64,000 nucleotides of DNA from Volvox africanus. Its lineage: Eukaryota; Chlorophyta; Chlorophyceae; Chlamydomonadales; Volvocaceae. The DNA lies in assembly GCA_030268105.1 (NCBI GenBank), contig BSDZ01000103.1, forward strand, positions 496,001 through 560,000, in the 5' to 3' direction. Shown piece after piece: positions 39,672 through 54,600 of this stretch (position 1 is the stretch's first letter; the number at the start of each line of letters is the position of its first letter). Under the pieces are notes generated by a model. The model did no database searches. It was given only the letters and a program-made list of their open reading frames with translations, and was not told the origin of the DNA. Both the position numbers and the translations under genes were made by a program.

Positions 39672-42600
39672 GTAAGTTCCTCGAATTTGACGAGATATGG
39701 CATGCTTTTTAAATGATACAGATATTGCTGTCAGGAACGGTTCTTCTTCACATATACTGTCATCGGCAGCGGACGCACATGCATATCAATGTAATTAGCG
39801 ATTAGAGGTGATGGGAAGGAAAAATGTTTTGGCTTATTAACGGTAAATGTCGAGCAGCACGTGTCGAGCGGCACCTTCAGCTACAACGACCATCGCGGCA
39901 AAATTGGTACATAAAGCAGTAGCTACATACAAGAGAATCTTGGAGAATGACATGAATAAATGACGTTACCTAGCTTGGCTTAGAGATCGTAAGGACTTTA
40001 CTTCGCTATCATCGTATTTTACAGATCCCGTTTAGCACGGTTTAGCAGCCGGGCACGCGTGTTGAAAATAAGCTATTGCAACATTTGAGGGTGAACTTTA
40101 ACTTGACTCTTCGTAAGTTCCTCCTCGCAAGTTAGTTCTGGTATGTGATTTAGGTGATGCTCATTTGAGCTCTAATACTATTTAATAACCTGTTGGAGCA
40201 AGCATGGAGCTTTCCATCGTTTCGCCGCGTTCCGTCTTACTTGCCCCGCCCGCTACAGGTAGCTTAGCTGGCATCGTAACTGAAGCGTTTGGGGACATCG
40301 GAGGTCCCGCTTCCAAAGAAGTTCTCCACCCCATGTTACGGGTTTTCCTGCAGACAGAGACGGGAAGTTTGATTACGGACAAGGTCCTTTACAGCGCCAC
40401 CCAAGCAGGCGGGTACGTATACTTGTAATAAACAGTGACAGTGACAGTGATCTTGCGAGTAGTCTGTTCTATTCCTGCCAAGACATGGGGTGGAACGCAT
40501 GTATCATCAAACTTCATACACAAAAGTCGCAGCACATGTATCATCATCATCTTCATCTTCATCAAGTAGTGACCGAGCGGGACGAGCTGCATATGTTAAC
40601 AGATGTGTTAATAAACCAAAATTGTATCTTTATTATCCAGAATGTATTTACGTCTTATTATGTATGCTTGCATATATTTTTTGGATATATTATATTACCG
40701 TTCTCTATCCTCTTTTCGGGCAGGTTTATGAGACGTGTGATAACCGTTCATCGTGACCATACGTAATCCACGTACGTTAAGTACGGGAGTTGTACATAGC
40801 AGTACACTGGGCGAACGCTTCCGCTGCAACCGACATTCAGACTCATAAGATGGAAACGATTGGATGTTAGGACGCAAACAATATATAAGGGAATTTGGAA
40901 CAACACGAATCATTTAAACGGCGAGTCGTCGTATGCAGCGGTCAAGACCGATAGATAGGAAAACAGCCAAATATCAGAATCACAAACAAAGAGGGGAAAC
41001 ATTACCAGGTTTGAGCAACAAGGCTCTAATTGAAAGGGGAGCATGGAAGACCAAACGACCGATTGCACTCTCTTGGCAGACAGTTATCGTCATAAAGTAT
41101 ATTGTGAAAACGAAGCATTTCAACGCCGTATCAGCATATATTGTGCACCGTTGCCTCACCTTCTTCCCTGGGTTCACGCATAGTGCACAATTATCTTTTC
41201 CTATACCACATCCATGGTCACGGATTCTCACAGATCTGCCCCCATACATGGACTAGTATGCGCAAGAGTCAGGCAGGAAATGAGTGATATACAGAGAGAT
41301 TTGCAGGATATTTTGAGTAGACGACTGAACCATGAGATAACGGGTTTATTTCATTAGCGGCAGGCACCTAAGTACCAGTGCAATATTGCTGCACAGTTCG
41401 GATATACAAAAGTGCATCTCACTCTCACTCATCATTACACATTCCACGCCAATTGATATGCGATAAATTTGCATCAAATATCCGGGTACTGAGGCGCCGC
41501 CAGTGGTATACACTTAAAAAAAGTGTATACACTTAAGAGAACGGCCGCTATGTGATTGCATGCGGACATACACGGCGCACCTGTCATTAGTGACTGATAT
41601 GACATTACCGTCGCGCTCTCTTCGGACACAAAGCCATTATTATTACATTTAATAAAATATTCAGCCAATGTACGACAATTATACAGCCAACTGTGAGACA
41701 GCTTGCTCGCAGCGACTCGCTCGCTCGCTGGATCGTTTGTTTGGGCTTTCGGCCCTTACTCATTCCTCGCTCGCCCTTCCAGCAGTAGACTAAAATATTC
41801 AGTCGATGGGCCGAGGTAACACTGCAATATTACTGCACAGGCCAAATACGTAAAAGTGAACGGCTCGTACATAACACTTTCACGAATTGCACATCTTACC
41901 CCAGTTAATATGCGATACCCTTGCATCGAATGAATATCCGAGTACTGAGCCACTTCCGTTATCCGGTATGATAAGAACCACTAACATTGATCACACGAGC
42001 AATTTTGCGGAGACGGTATCAGGGAAAACGAGTGGGAAAATGTCGTACTGGGGCAGCAGGGCATGTGCATAGTCAGACATTGTGGATATTGCAGAGGATT
42101 GCGATCGTATAACAAGTAAGATTGATCTCGTGCTAGGTCGTTTCCTGTAATATACAAATAAGACTGAAACGTCTGGAAAAGTCACCTCCTCGCCCGATTG
42201 CTGAATGCCGTACAGGGCCATAGATCAACTCCTGGTTCTTGGGGAGTTCCTTTTGTCGTACTTGCGTCACTGGGGAGCACACGCATCTGATCCTTCGCGT
42301 GAGGTCCTGTACGCCATCTCCGAAGAACTCGGTAGGCCTGGATATATATAAAGATGTAGACGGGAAATCTAAACCGTCGCGGGCATATATGTACGGCTCG
42401 CGTTATATTGCAATCAAAGGTTTAGGTCTAATATGGCAGGTTTAACGAGAGCACAGGAGGGAGAAGGTAGCGTTGGTTAGTAAGCTTTTACGCCCTCAGG
42501 TAAACGTATTCGTTTCCGAATAGAAAACAGACATTGTTGGCGAAAGAGCTGAAGTTTTGCGTGCGATATCCAGGGTTTTGTTTTGCTGCTTGATTAAGCT

Positions 42601-45600
42601 AAGCCATTTTGATGTGTATGTGCACACAAATATTGCTTGGGGGGCCCCAGCGTGAAGCGCCCCCGGGGTCCCTACCTTGTAGGGTTGCTTGCACATGTAT
42701 GTCCTTGTTCGTGTATGTGTGTGTGTGTGCATGTGTTTAATCCTCTCATCCAATGATGGTGTTGATGAATGGTTTTGAATGGCTTGTCAATACGTAATGA
42801 AGAGGAGGTTACAAGGACCAAATCCGTATAAATGTGGGTTGGCCTGAAATCCTGATCATTCCTTCTGACGGGGGATGTTTATAGTACACTGGGGCTTCTC
42901 GTTATCACAAGTATCTGACATGGTGAGCGAAAATTCTCATTCCGACCGCCCACCACTGTAGTTCAATAGTAGTGTACTCGTAACAGTCCCACTGGGCGTC
43001 AAGTTTGGTTGGAGTGGGGGACTGGGAGTGGATTGGCGGGGACGGGCAGAACTGGACAAGCAAGCCAGGCAGAACCGGACTAGCCAGGGCGGTCGACGAA
43101 AATGATTAGCACTTAAAAGCGAGTAGTTATGGGAAGTAAGGATAGTGCGACGATGTGAAGACTTAGTGCCTGCATTGATGTGATGGATGGTAGCACTAGT
43201 CTCTAAGGCAACGTTGTATCAGCTGAGGTCTCAAGGATCGATTAGAGTTTTACCATGATAGCAGGGAAGCTGGTAAAGGAGGGCCCAAGGTTCATTACTA
43301 CATATGTGCCCTTTCTCCAAACACAGTGAACGAGGAGGGCCGCCTCACAGTTCGAGAAGTGGTACTTGACAGCCTTTCAGTTGCGCGTACGTTCGTCAAG
43401 TCTGTACTCGATGCTGTGAGGTTGGACGGGAGTGGCCTGCAAGAAGCCTTGAAGCTATCCAAGCCCGACAGGCGGGCCCTGGAGCCCTTCTTGGACAGGT
43501 ACGACATGGTGACATGCCACGTACTCACCCACGCGCATAGTTATTTGCCCACATGTATCATGTTTATTGTACTGAAACCACAGCGCTCCTCTTGCCTACA
43601 GAGGTTTGACTTTCCTCCTTTCTCTATCTTGTTTATTACTTGCTCTTGTCGCAGCCTTCTTAGGCTTTTGGATCTGGCTGAGGACGCAGTAAACGCCTTT
43701 TACGATGACGGTGCGGAGTGCGTACGTACATCTTCCGTGGACGTGTGCCCGTGTATGAACGTTTAACCGTCATAATTACATAGGCACATACACACAACTA
43801 ACCGTGCCACATGCGACACCATCACGTGAAACCCACAAGGACTAGCATATGATCCAGGCCTTCCGTACCGAGCTTTGTTTGTCCACAACTGGAATCTGAG
43901 CTCTTAGCACATGGGTATAATATGTTGTGTGAGTGCATGCAAATGAGTGCCACTACGCCTCTACGTGTTCAAAGTAAATTAAAAATGCATTAACGCAAGT
44001 ACACAATAGGAAGCGGGGATTTGACCGTACGAAGTTTGATGTTAACAGCCATCAGGTATTAAAAATGTTTCGGATAACATAATTGTTTAGGTGTCAGATT
44101 TAACGTCAAGCATATATATCATCGCTGCAATACACAATGCCTTTCAGATGTACCTTTCAAAGTTATCCTTGCACAATCCTCACAGAAAACAGACTACCAC
44201 CGCCACCTCGTCCACCCAAGCCCCCGTCCCCTCCCAGTCCACCTCGCCCACCTTCACCAGCTCCGAGACCGCCCAGTCCCCCTCGGCCGCCCAACCCCCC
44301 ACCCAGCCCTCCATCACCTCCCCAACCACCAATACCTCCGAGCCCAGCACCACAGCCTCCAAAGCCTCCCCCTCCACCCAGCCCGCAACCTTCACCGCCC
44401 CCATCACCTCCCAAACCACATTTCCCAAGTCTCCCTCCACCCAAACCGCCTTCTCCACCTCTCCCCCCAGCCTTGCCACCAGACAGTGGTAAGTTATATT
44501 TGATATTCAATGGCAATACAATCTACGCATTGTAAATTATTTATGCTTAAAAGGATCATTTATTTTGTTTATTTTCATTCTTAACAAAACAACTCAGGGT
44601 GATTCGGCTGCTTTGTATTGAAAGAAGAAATTGTACTACGGGTGCATGAACATGAATGCGTACATGATTACATGGGTCCATACGTCGCCCGTATATCACT
44701 TCACAAACACCATTTGCTGAGCCACATATCTACACGAACGAGCTTGTAGTAGTCGTACACGTACGGCAACATACTTCCACGATATAAAGGTGCAGAAGCA
44801 CCAAATTAGCATCTCGAGAGGCCTTTGCGGCTCTCAACTACTACAGAGCTGGTATCAGTAGTCACATTGCTTGAGAGAACTGGCCCGAGTTCTATTCTTG
44901 ACATTAAAAAAAATTATTTTCATAAAAGCACACACACTTATACATCCACTTTCCCGTGTGTGGCTGTCCTCTGACGCCGCTGAATTGCGCCGTATGTGCA
45001 GCAAACATTGCCATGAAGAGAGGGACGTATTCCTCCTCTTCGGTAGATTCCCGCTGGTTATCAACGTCAAGTTATGCGGTTGACGGTGATAAGAACACCA
45101 TCATGGACTCTTGGCCGGACTTCAAGTATCGCTGGCTGTCCATCAACTTGTTCTCCGCCTATGACATCAGTCAGATCGTCATTTGGAAGCGGCAGGACTG
45201 TTGCCTTGAGTACCTCGCATTCGCTGAGCTGCGCCTTGGCTTCCAGGGCATCTACTCGATATCAGACACAGACGCCATCAGAAACAACCGTCTGGTCTGG
45301 TCCCAGAACGGAACTGGCCGGGGCGACACGCCGACGAGCCCATACATCATACGCTTAAACCCCCCGGTCATGGCCAGCTGGATCACGCTGCAAAGCTTGA
45401 ACCCCAGCACAAGTGAGTTCGTAATATTGTAACGATAGCATTAAGTAAGAGGAATCATAGCGTCAGGTCTTTGCTTTCCATACACACATATAGTATGTAC
45501 CTTGTCAACTCTTGGCATACTCTTGTCGTTGGAAACGTTTAATACTCTTTGCACTAAACCACGCGACAACAAGCAGGACATATAAGCGTTTCAAGCATAT

Positions 45601-48600
45601 ACATGCGATACAAATTTATATTCCAGTTTGATCTCCAGCAGGATGGGAAGTCAAAATGGCGCCCTAATGCCTTTTCCGCATGCAGCAGTCCCATCTAGCA
45701 ATCGCCATAATTGTGTTATCCCCATCATTTACCAGTCTTTCCCATTCCGTACATTTACCTGTCGTCTAGTTGTACGTCAGTTTTTGCGTCTCGATCCTTT
45801 GGTTGGAAAGCCTGAGTAAAGAAATACATGGAACTAAGCATATATACAGCCACACTGAGGATTACTTAGCTAGATAGGGCTCGTGTTAACTTCTGAGGTT
45901 GCCCCTAATCCCATAATTGTTCTGCCGCAGGGCTAACCTTACAAGTGGCCGATGTTCAGGTGTACGGAACCTACAGTGAGTGGGGCAATCACTGCCACCG
46001 ATCCGACATTGCTATCTATGACGCGGCATAGCATGTTCAGGTCCATACCATGTTTTCAGGTGAAGTGACAGGTTATGCGACAAAATAAAGGAGGTCACGT
46101 TGCATGTGTTCCCTACCAACTCGTAAGGGTAATGTGGTATCCTGGGGTATCTACGGGTAGTGTCCAGGATTGGACCGCAGACGGTCATCTTCCGATTGGG
46201 CCTTTGTAGGCGGACACAACAGAGATACAACAGGTAACAGCTGTTAACATGGCATAACGGCGGTTAGAGGCTGTTTGGCGCTGTTTGGCACTAGTTACAA
46301 CCCTTGAAAGTCGGTAGGGGTTTGCATAACTGATCTACATAGGTTTGTGACAGTGCATCTGTCGCACGCCCTTCCCCCTGTCCTTCATGTACAGGCACAA
46401 AGTCGTGGCCATTGTCGCCGCCTGCATCACCGCCGCCAAGCCCCCCCCGACCGCCGCCATCACGGCCTCCGCCCTCACCGAAACCGCATGTGAACGGTAA
46501 GTGGACTCATATCTCATCCAGGTTCATTATGAGCTACAGGGAGGCATTAAAACAGAAATCATGTGAAACGCGCAAAGCGGAATTGTAATAGCAAGAAGAC
46601 CACACCACATCTAGGCTGCCGATTTATTCGAATCACTCGTATAAGGCCATATGTACACCCAGACGATAATCAGCGTACGTGCGACTCATATAATGTTGGG
46701 GATGATACCATGTACGTACGGCATTAAGGCATTAAGACATTCATCAGTATTCATCTGAATCTTGTTTTTTGGCTTATTAACGTCGTAGACAATCTTGCCT
46801 TGGATAAACCGGCGTATTCTTCGGGAAGATACACACCAGCTGTAAGAGCAGTTGATGGTGACATCTCTACGGCCATGGATACGTGGCCTGATATGGTGGG
46901 CAGGTGGTTGTCGATTGACCTGCTTGCCGAGTACGACATCAGCCGCATTGTCTTCTGGAACAATGATGACTGTTGCTGGATGGAATTAGATGGAGCGGAG
47001 ATCCGTATCGGACATCGTAGCATTGTTGCCTGGGCGGACACGCCGTACCTCTCCGAAAACCCGTTGGTCTGGACGCTACATGGAGACGATGTTAACTACT
47101 ACTCAGAAGATCCATGGAGTAAAAATGCCGTATTGGAAGTGGATCCACCCGTTATGGGACGCTGGATTACCGTACAGAGCTTCAGTCCATTCACATGTAC
47201 GTATTTGCGTCCATTGTACCCGCACGTCTGATGTACACCGTCGTTCAATTCTTTGTTATTCGTTACCATGTCACGCGATTCCCTCCTCCTACCCTCTCAA
47301 AGCTGCGTCCGTGCTTTTGATGCTGCCTGCTGGTCAACCTTGCAACACGCAAGGCAGACAGTGGATCACTAATTCCATGTAGACATAGATGTACACATCT
47401 TGCACAATAATGAGGCGCTGTTCCCTAAACACGCTGATCCCTTTATATCTTATATCTCAGAATATATATTAACATTCATATGTATGGATATCCAGGAAAG
47501 TTTAATTCCCATGTAAGTTTACCAGCAGACTTCAATTGTTCTGCCCCGCCCGTGCCAGATATAAGCCTGAGAGTTGCAGAGATGGAGGTGTATGGGATGC
47601 CTAGTAAGTAAATGCTATGGTCAATGTCCCCAAACAATGATGTATGTGTATCGGCATGATAATTATTCAGATTCTTTCGTTACATAGTTATTGACGTAAC
47701 CCATGGGCCCTTTACTTGAGTGCATGATACAATATTATGTACTTATATATAATGTATATATTGTGTGTATATATATGTAAACGTATACGGATATGCTATT
47801 TTGTATCAAGATAACTCATTCGGCTCGATGCTGTGCATGCAAGTTATATAATATATCATATGTATGATATCCATAAAACATTACATCAGATTAATCGAAA
47901 CAATTAACGCCACGTCCTTATGTTCCCAATTACCATAGGCACATCACCCCTGCCATCTCCAGCCCCACCTTTGCCACCTTCGCCACCGGTACCAAGGCGT
48001 CCCCCAGTACCTCCAGCGCCACGGCCCCCGAGACCTCTGAGCAACTATGGAGGTGAGTCCCCGACCAGGTGCATCATCAGTATCAGTTCGTTAGCATACA
48101 CATCACCCGTGGGCTGAAATAATGCACCTTTGAAGGGATTTCAGCCATTTAGAACTAAGGTAGAGTGTGGGTTACCTTGAACACCTTTCAGTCCTAAACC
48201 ACCGCCCTCGCTACCTTAGGGCACCTATATGGGCAGCGACCTTTCATCAGAGATAGACCGTTATGTGGTGCTCCGAAGTTAGGTTGATGTTCGGCTTTTT
48301 TATAATTAATAAGGTTTGTCAAAATAATAGATAATAGTATTGTTGTTGTTATTATATTACAATGTATTTATATTTTATATATTATTATTCTTATGGTTCG
48401 TAAGGAATGTTTTTGCCTGTATCTTCTCCACTGTTGCAGTCGTCTCATTAGAGATTCTAAGATCCTTGTGCGGAAACGTTGGTTTAATTGGGTTGGCGAG
48501 AGCTCGCAAGTATGACAATGTGGCAAACTGATCCAATATATAAGGTCCGGCGGCAGCAGAATCTTTAACGCTCAACACTTAGTATTGTTATACTTGAGTG

Positions 48601-51600
48601 TCTGGCCAAAGCACTCTACCAGGCGGGGTGACTTTAATATTTGCTCACCTACAAAGATGTACGGTACCTTTTCAGTGTGATGCTTATCGCATGATTAACT
48701 ACTAATATTTGTAATCCAAATATATCCAGTTTACTACATCCACGATCCAATATGTATGCATTCGATTTATTAGCATTCGTACGCCTGCTGCAGGAAACCT
48801 TGCCCTGGGCAAGGCGGCATACTCTTCGGGCGGTTATTATCCCGCCTCATGGGCAGTGGATGGCAACATCTCCACCATCGCATCCACTTACCCGGACAAC
48901 TACTACAGATGGCTGTCGATTGATTTGGGTGCCAGATACGATATCAGCCGCATTGTGTTGTGGAACGATGATAAGGGGGGTTGCTGCTATTATTACCTGC
49001 TTTCTTCAGAGATCCGTGTTGGTTCGAATAGCATCACATCACAAGATGAAGCGAACAGCCTTATGAATAACAACACATTGGTTTGGGCGCCAAATTCCAG
49101 CTCTATTGGAAACGACGCCGGCCAACCCTACACAATGGATTTGAATCCCCCAGTTACTGGCCGATGGATCACCATCCAAGGCTCCGGTTACTATACCAGT
49201 GAGATCTGACTGAACCATATATTAATGTGTTCCCATTCATGAACAGTCATGGTGCATTACAGATTTACTCCTGCAGATTAGTGTTGTTTTATACTTTCAA
49301 CCAAAGAGCTCGCTTGTGATTGCACGAAAGATTATCAAATACCTGAGTAGTTGAATGATTCTTATCAGCGGTCGCAAGCTCGATCTGGCTGCGAACAATC
49401 GAGTTGTTTCTCAATGAGAACCGGGGTGGTAAAGGATCTGCGGGGGCCCCAATGCGAGTATGAGCAGCAGGGATAGCACGGGTCTTCAGCCTTGTCCTTG
49501 TCCGCTGCATTGGCAGGACTCATCAGTAGTTGAATGCTTCACCCAGGAAGTGGAAACCCATGGCCCCAAAGGGGGGCCATGATATGAGGTGCGAGGTGGC
49601 TAAGAAACCCACCTCAAGACAAGCAGTAGGTGGTCCAATCGGGGCTGGCACATGGATATATAGGGACCGCAGAGAACAAGATAAATCACGAAATCAAACA
49701 ACCCAGTGAACCCAAGCGGCCTTGTTGCTAGAACGGATCGCTACAAATCCCAACTGATACATCATTTGATGACATAAACAACAAGGAAGCAAACAACGGC
49801 AGCTGGCACTGTAGGCAAGCGTCAGTTATAGTCTCAATGTTTGGATTACATGTATGTACATATATCATTGCTCTTAATTTGGTATATGTACGTATTGATG
49901 CGTTAGTTAATGCACTCGACCTGTTGATTTGTGTCCTTTGTTTCCATCCTTTGTTGCCGTATATTTGCGAATAGCTCATCAGTCCCTAAACTTCAGATCG
50001 GCCTGTAAGGTGACAAGGTAAATGAAAGCCATGTCATTATATTGCAGGTGTTTTGGAGCTAGCGGAGATTGAAGTCTACGCAAAGCTTAGTAAGTAATTG
50101 TCATCTATTTCCTGTGTTTTTCTGTAATTTACGCAAATGGATCCAGGGTCGTACTGAATGCCAGCAAGATGGAGCAACTACTTACATACTGCTAGGCAGT
50201 AGAGCTTGCTGCATAAAACAGGATCAACCCAAATCACCGGCGGCAAATGAATGTCGCAATGTCAACGTCCCCCCGTTGTGTTTCCCGTTCTGGGCAAACC
50301 TATGCCGCACGCATGCCGGTCCCAGATCCACCTTGGCCACCCTCGCCGCCCTTGCCACCGGTTCCAAGTCCTTCCCCGCGCCCTCCTAGCCCTCCAAGCC
50401 CTCCAACGCCACGGCAACCGCCACATCCTCCCGGAACATTATTTGGAAGTGAGTTCCCGGCGCGTGTCCACCTATAGCATCACTTTCGTCGGAGTAGCAT
50501 TGTAACATGCATCACGTCGGGAGAGCATGTACGTAAAGGTGTTACACTTGGGGGCGACTTGCCCTGAAAGGATAAGCACCGGGGTCCCGACCGGGCCGAA
50601 TCACAGCGCAGGGGGGAACACACGGCTTAGCCTGTTATTAAATACATGCACAATATATAAATATATACACATATACATCACCCGTTCATATACATATAAG
50701 AAAGCGATCCATACATATGCCCATGATAGCCCATGAAGAACCTCGCCGGGAGTGAAATATATTCACATTGCTTCTTTGAAAAAGAGCGCGCGTTACTGAT
50801 GGAACAAATCTACTGAAAACAGCCTAGCTTATCGTACTTATTTTGTGAATGATGTTGATTTAATAAGCATGAAACTCGCGTAAACATTGCGTTCAAAGCA
50901 TCGAAATTTACATATTTATCAGCACGTATATATTACTAATATTACTATTTCTATCGTAATGCCGTTATCTTAGCCAGGCACTCTGAAACCGTTTGAAAAC
51001 GTAAACATGAACCGCCTGATGCAGGAAACCTTGCCCTGGGCAAGGCGGCATACTCTTCGGGCGGTTATTATCCCGCCTCATGGGCAGTGGATGGCAACAT
51101 CTCCACCATCGCATCCACTTACCCGGACAACTACTACAGATGGCTGTCGATTGATTTGGGTGCCAGATACGATATCAGCCGCATTGTGTTGTGGAACGAT
51201 GATACGGGGAGTTGCTGCTATTATTACCTGCTTTCTTCAGAGATCCGTATTGGTTCGAACAGCATCACATCACAAGATGAAGCGAATAGCCTTATGAATA
51301 ACAACACATTGGTTTGGACGCCAAATTCCAGCTCTATTGGAAACGACGCCGGTCAATCCTACACAATGGATTTGAATCCCCCAGTTACTGGCCGATGGAT
51401 CACCATCCAGGGCTTCGGTTACTATACCAGTAAGATCTATATAGCTAAATCGGATACGTGGCATCACTTATTGGAACCGGAAAACAATCTCTGCAGAGAT
51501 GCTTTGATAACCTGCACATTGATATGATGTACAAATAGAGGTCTTCATCAATTCCCCTGTTCATATTCGTCCTACCTTTCATCCTTGCTTCATTCGTTAC

Positions 51601-54600
51601 TGATTTTAAGGAATATCTGTTGGCGCCGGGCAATCATGAAAACAACAACAACCATTATAATTATTTCGCAGGTTTGTTGAAGTTAGCAGAGATTGAACTC
51701 TCCGGAAATCTCAGTAAGTTGTCGTTAGCAAAATGGAGTGCGTACGACCTTACAGGGAGTACTTGCCTCACGGGTCAGGCAGTATTTGAGGGATATACTG
51801 CAAGGAATGAGACAGGGTACGGCCCTCTGTTGCTGGACGACAGCTAACAGCCGAGGGCCATATCCGGCCGGACGACTTAACCCCGTCGAACGATTTCCAG
51901 GATACCTCGATTAGGCGACTAACGATATCTCGATAAGACGACTAACGATATCTCGATAAGACGACTAACGATATCTCGATAAGACGACTAACGATATCTC
52001 GATTAGATGAGTAACGATGTCTCGATAAGACGACTGAACCATGGGATGGCGGGTTTCTTCCAACGGCAGGTGCCGAGTTGCCAGTGCAAAATTGCTGCAC
52101 ATTACAGATATACTGAAATGCATCTCACTCTCACTCATTACACGTCTGACACCAATTGATATGCTACATATTTGCATCGAATATCCGGGGCGCCAGTGGA
52201 ATAATCCATATATTTGCATCGAACATCCAGGTGCTGAGGGACCACCAGTGCAATAAATAGCTATTTATTATCTAGGCCGATGTATTTGATGCATGTATAA
52301 GCAAGCAACCAGCTAGCCAAAGCGGGTACGTTTACTTAGAAGTACTTGTTTTCCAATAAAGCTTCTTCGTTCATATGCTACGTATGTTTATTAAACATAT
52401 TTGTTCTATGTCCTTGTATGCCACACATAGTTAGACCTCAGACTACTGCAACGCAAGGAAGCAAGTCCATCCCCCTTCTATCTTTTCTATTCTCTACTTC
52501 TTCAGGTGTGTCTCCGTCACCTCCACCACCTTCACCATTTCCACAGCCCCCAAGGCCTCCAAGGCCTCTAAGGCCTTCATCATCAGGTGGGCCTTTGCCG
52601 TACTTATATAGTACTTACATGACCCGTCGTTGTGTCTTTTTGTTGGTCTGTCGGTCGGTCGCTTGGTTGGCACCTTGATGTACCGGCCGGTTGGATGGTC
52701 TGATAAAATCTTTCAGTCATTCGGTCTAATACCCGGTCAGTCCGATTGGCGGACCCCGTCGGTCGGCCTGGCGCCCCGCTCAAGATAGGCCAACCGACCG
52801 GCCGATATATTGAGCTGCCCACCAAGCTATCTATCTGGTTACTTCCAATTTACCAAGCTCCCTACCTTACAAAATAAACGGAGCCATGCAATACACCTTA
52901 TATGGTCTTATTGATAATTATGTACTTCTATCTGTCTATCCGTTTTGTGATTTCATGTCACAGGGAACCTCGCCCTAAGAAAGCCGACGTACTCATCAGG
53001 TGGGGAGTACCCAGTCTCACAAGCAGTCGATGGCGACATCTCCACCACCGCCAGCACATGGCCGGATACATCATCAAAGTGGATATCGATTGACCTACGC
53101 GCAAATTGTTCAGTTAGCCGCATCGTCCTCTGGAACAATGAGGACTGCTGCTGGGCCGATTATAAAGATTCAGAGATTCGCCTTGGCTTCAGGAGCATTA
53201 CCGCCCTTGATGACACGTCGTACATTTCGTACAACCAACGGGTATGGTCGAGTTGGGACGAACCCAATTACGATACCACCCCTTGGGCGAGATATGTGGA
53301 GGTGATCCTGAGCCCGCCCGTCATGAGCCGCTGGGTAACTGTTCAGAGTTTGATAAAATTTGAGCGTAAGTCGATTATCTTACCTAAAAACTTATACAAA
53401 CTGAGCATGTATAAGTTTCGCAAACTGTCATGTCCTAGAAAAGATTCGTGTGGACAAGGTTGAACACGTATGTACGTTTGTGGCCCTAGATGTTTATGCT
53501 AGCGAACTCAAGAGGGTACCTAAAAGAAGCATCCGGTTGTAAACTTATGAATTGTCTTCGGCTGTAAAGCTTGTCACACGGTCCGGAGCTCATGTCGCCG
53601 CGGTTTCATTAGGTTTCATTCCATTTGAGCCATCGATACACCGATATCGGGTCATCGTTCCTGCAGAAGGATTGGACTCCGGAGGGTAAAGACAGGATTG
53701 CCCGTTTCCACACGCATCAACTGACATAAATATGGTTCTAGTTCTACAATATCATGTTTGGCTTCCTAGGCTTCAATACATTCAATATGTCGGATGTTGA
53801 AACCGATCGAATATTGTGTGTGAATATATATGAATATAATTTATTTTATTCTTTCCTTGCTTGCAGGTGATAACCCCCTAAGGGTTGCAGAGATTGAAGT
53901 GTACGGGACAATCGGTGAGCTTATAAAAACATGTATAATCAATCATAATAATCAACCATGCATCTTTATGGATGAAGTTCGCCCTTTTGTAGACCCTTAT
54001 ATTCGCATACACCAAAGGTCCCATCGGAAGATGTGTGTCCTGTCGCGGTTATCTCGGATATAACCCGTTACCACCCCAGAATACTAAATGACCAGATAGA
54101 CTTTTGGGGGGTGGGCGCCAAAGCGCAAGCGGCTGTGGAGACCCCGTCCTTCTGTGTGTGTCCGTAAGGGCAATGAATGTGATAGAGCAAACGTTACGGC
54201 GAACATAACAGGTTATAATATCTATTCACCCTAAACCCTAATTCTGTGACCCGGCAAAAATCAAATCAGTATGAACAAGTATTTACGACCTCCATTGTCT
54301 CCTGACGCAGCAGTCAAACCTTTGCCTCTTGCCCTTTAACCTAAATAACCTGATATATTACACCTGCACTGCTTTAACTGCAATCCTGTGAAAGTCAATG
54401 ATTTGAGGGCGCGGCTTGCAGCTCACGGACGGCACTTTGATGGATAGGGGAATTTGGACCATGCTATGATGAGTCATTGTACCCTCTATAACACCAGTGG
54501 TGCGGCTTGCCAACAGGACTGCCTCACGGTCCCGGGTTGAAACCCGCCAAGAGTACGCTGGTTGGTCCAAACACGATAGGATGCACATGGATCCCGTCTG

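Noticed and set aside
44163..44516. Minus-strand Gly-rich ORF (also minus-strand ORFs near 6483, 14089, 23229, 31986 and 55405)
   Set aside because: They are reverse complements of the proline-rich exons; the plus frame has splice sites and continuity, the minus frames do not.
51900..52045. CRISPR-like array
   Set aside because: Units are contiguous tandem repeats with no spacers, in eukaryotic intronic DNA.
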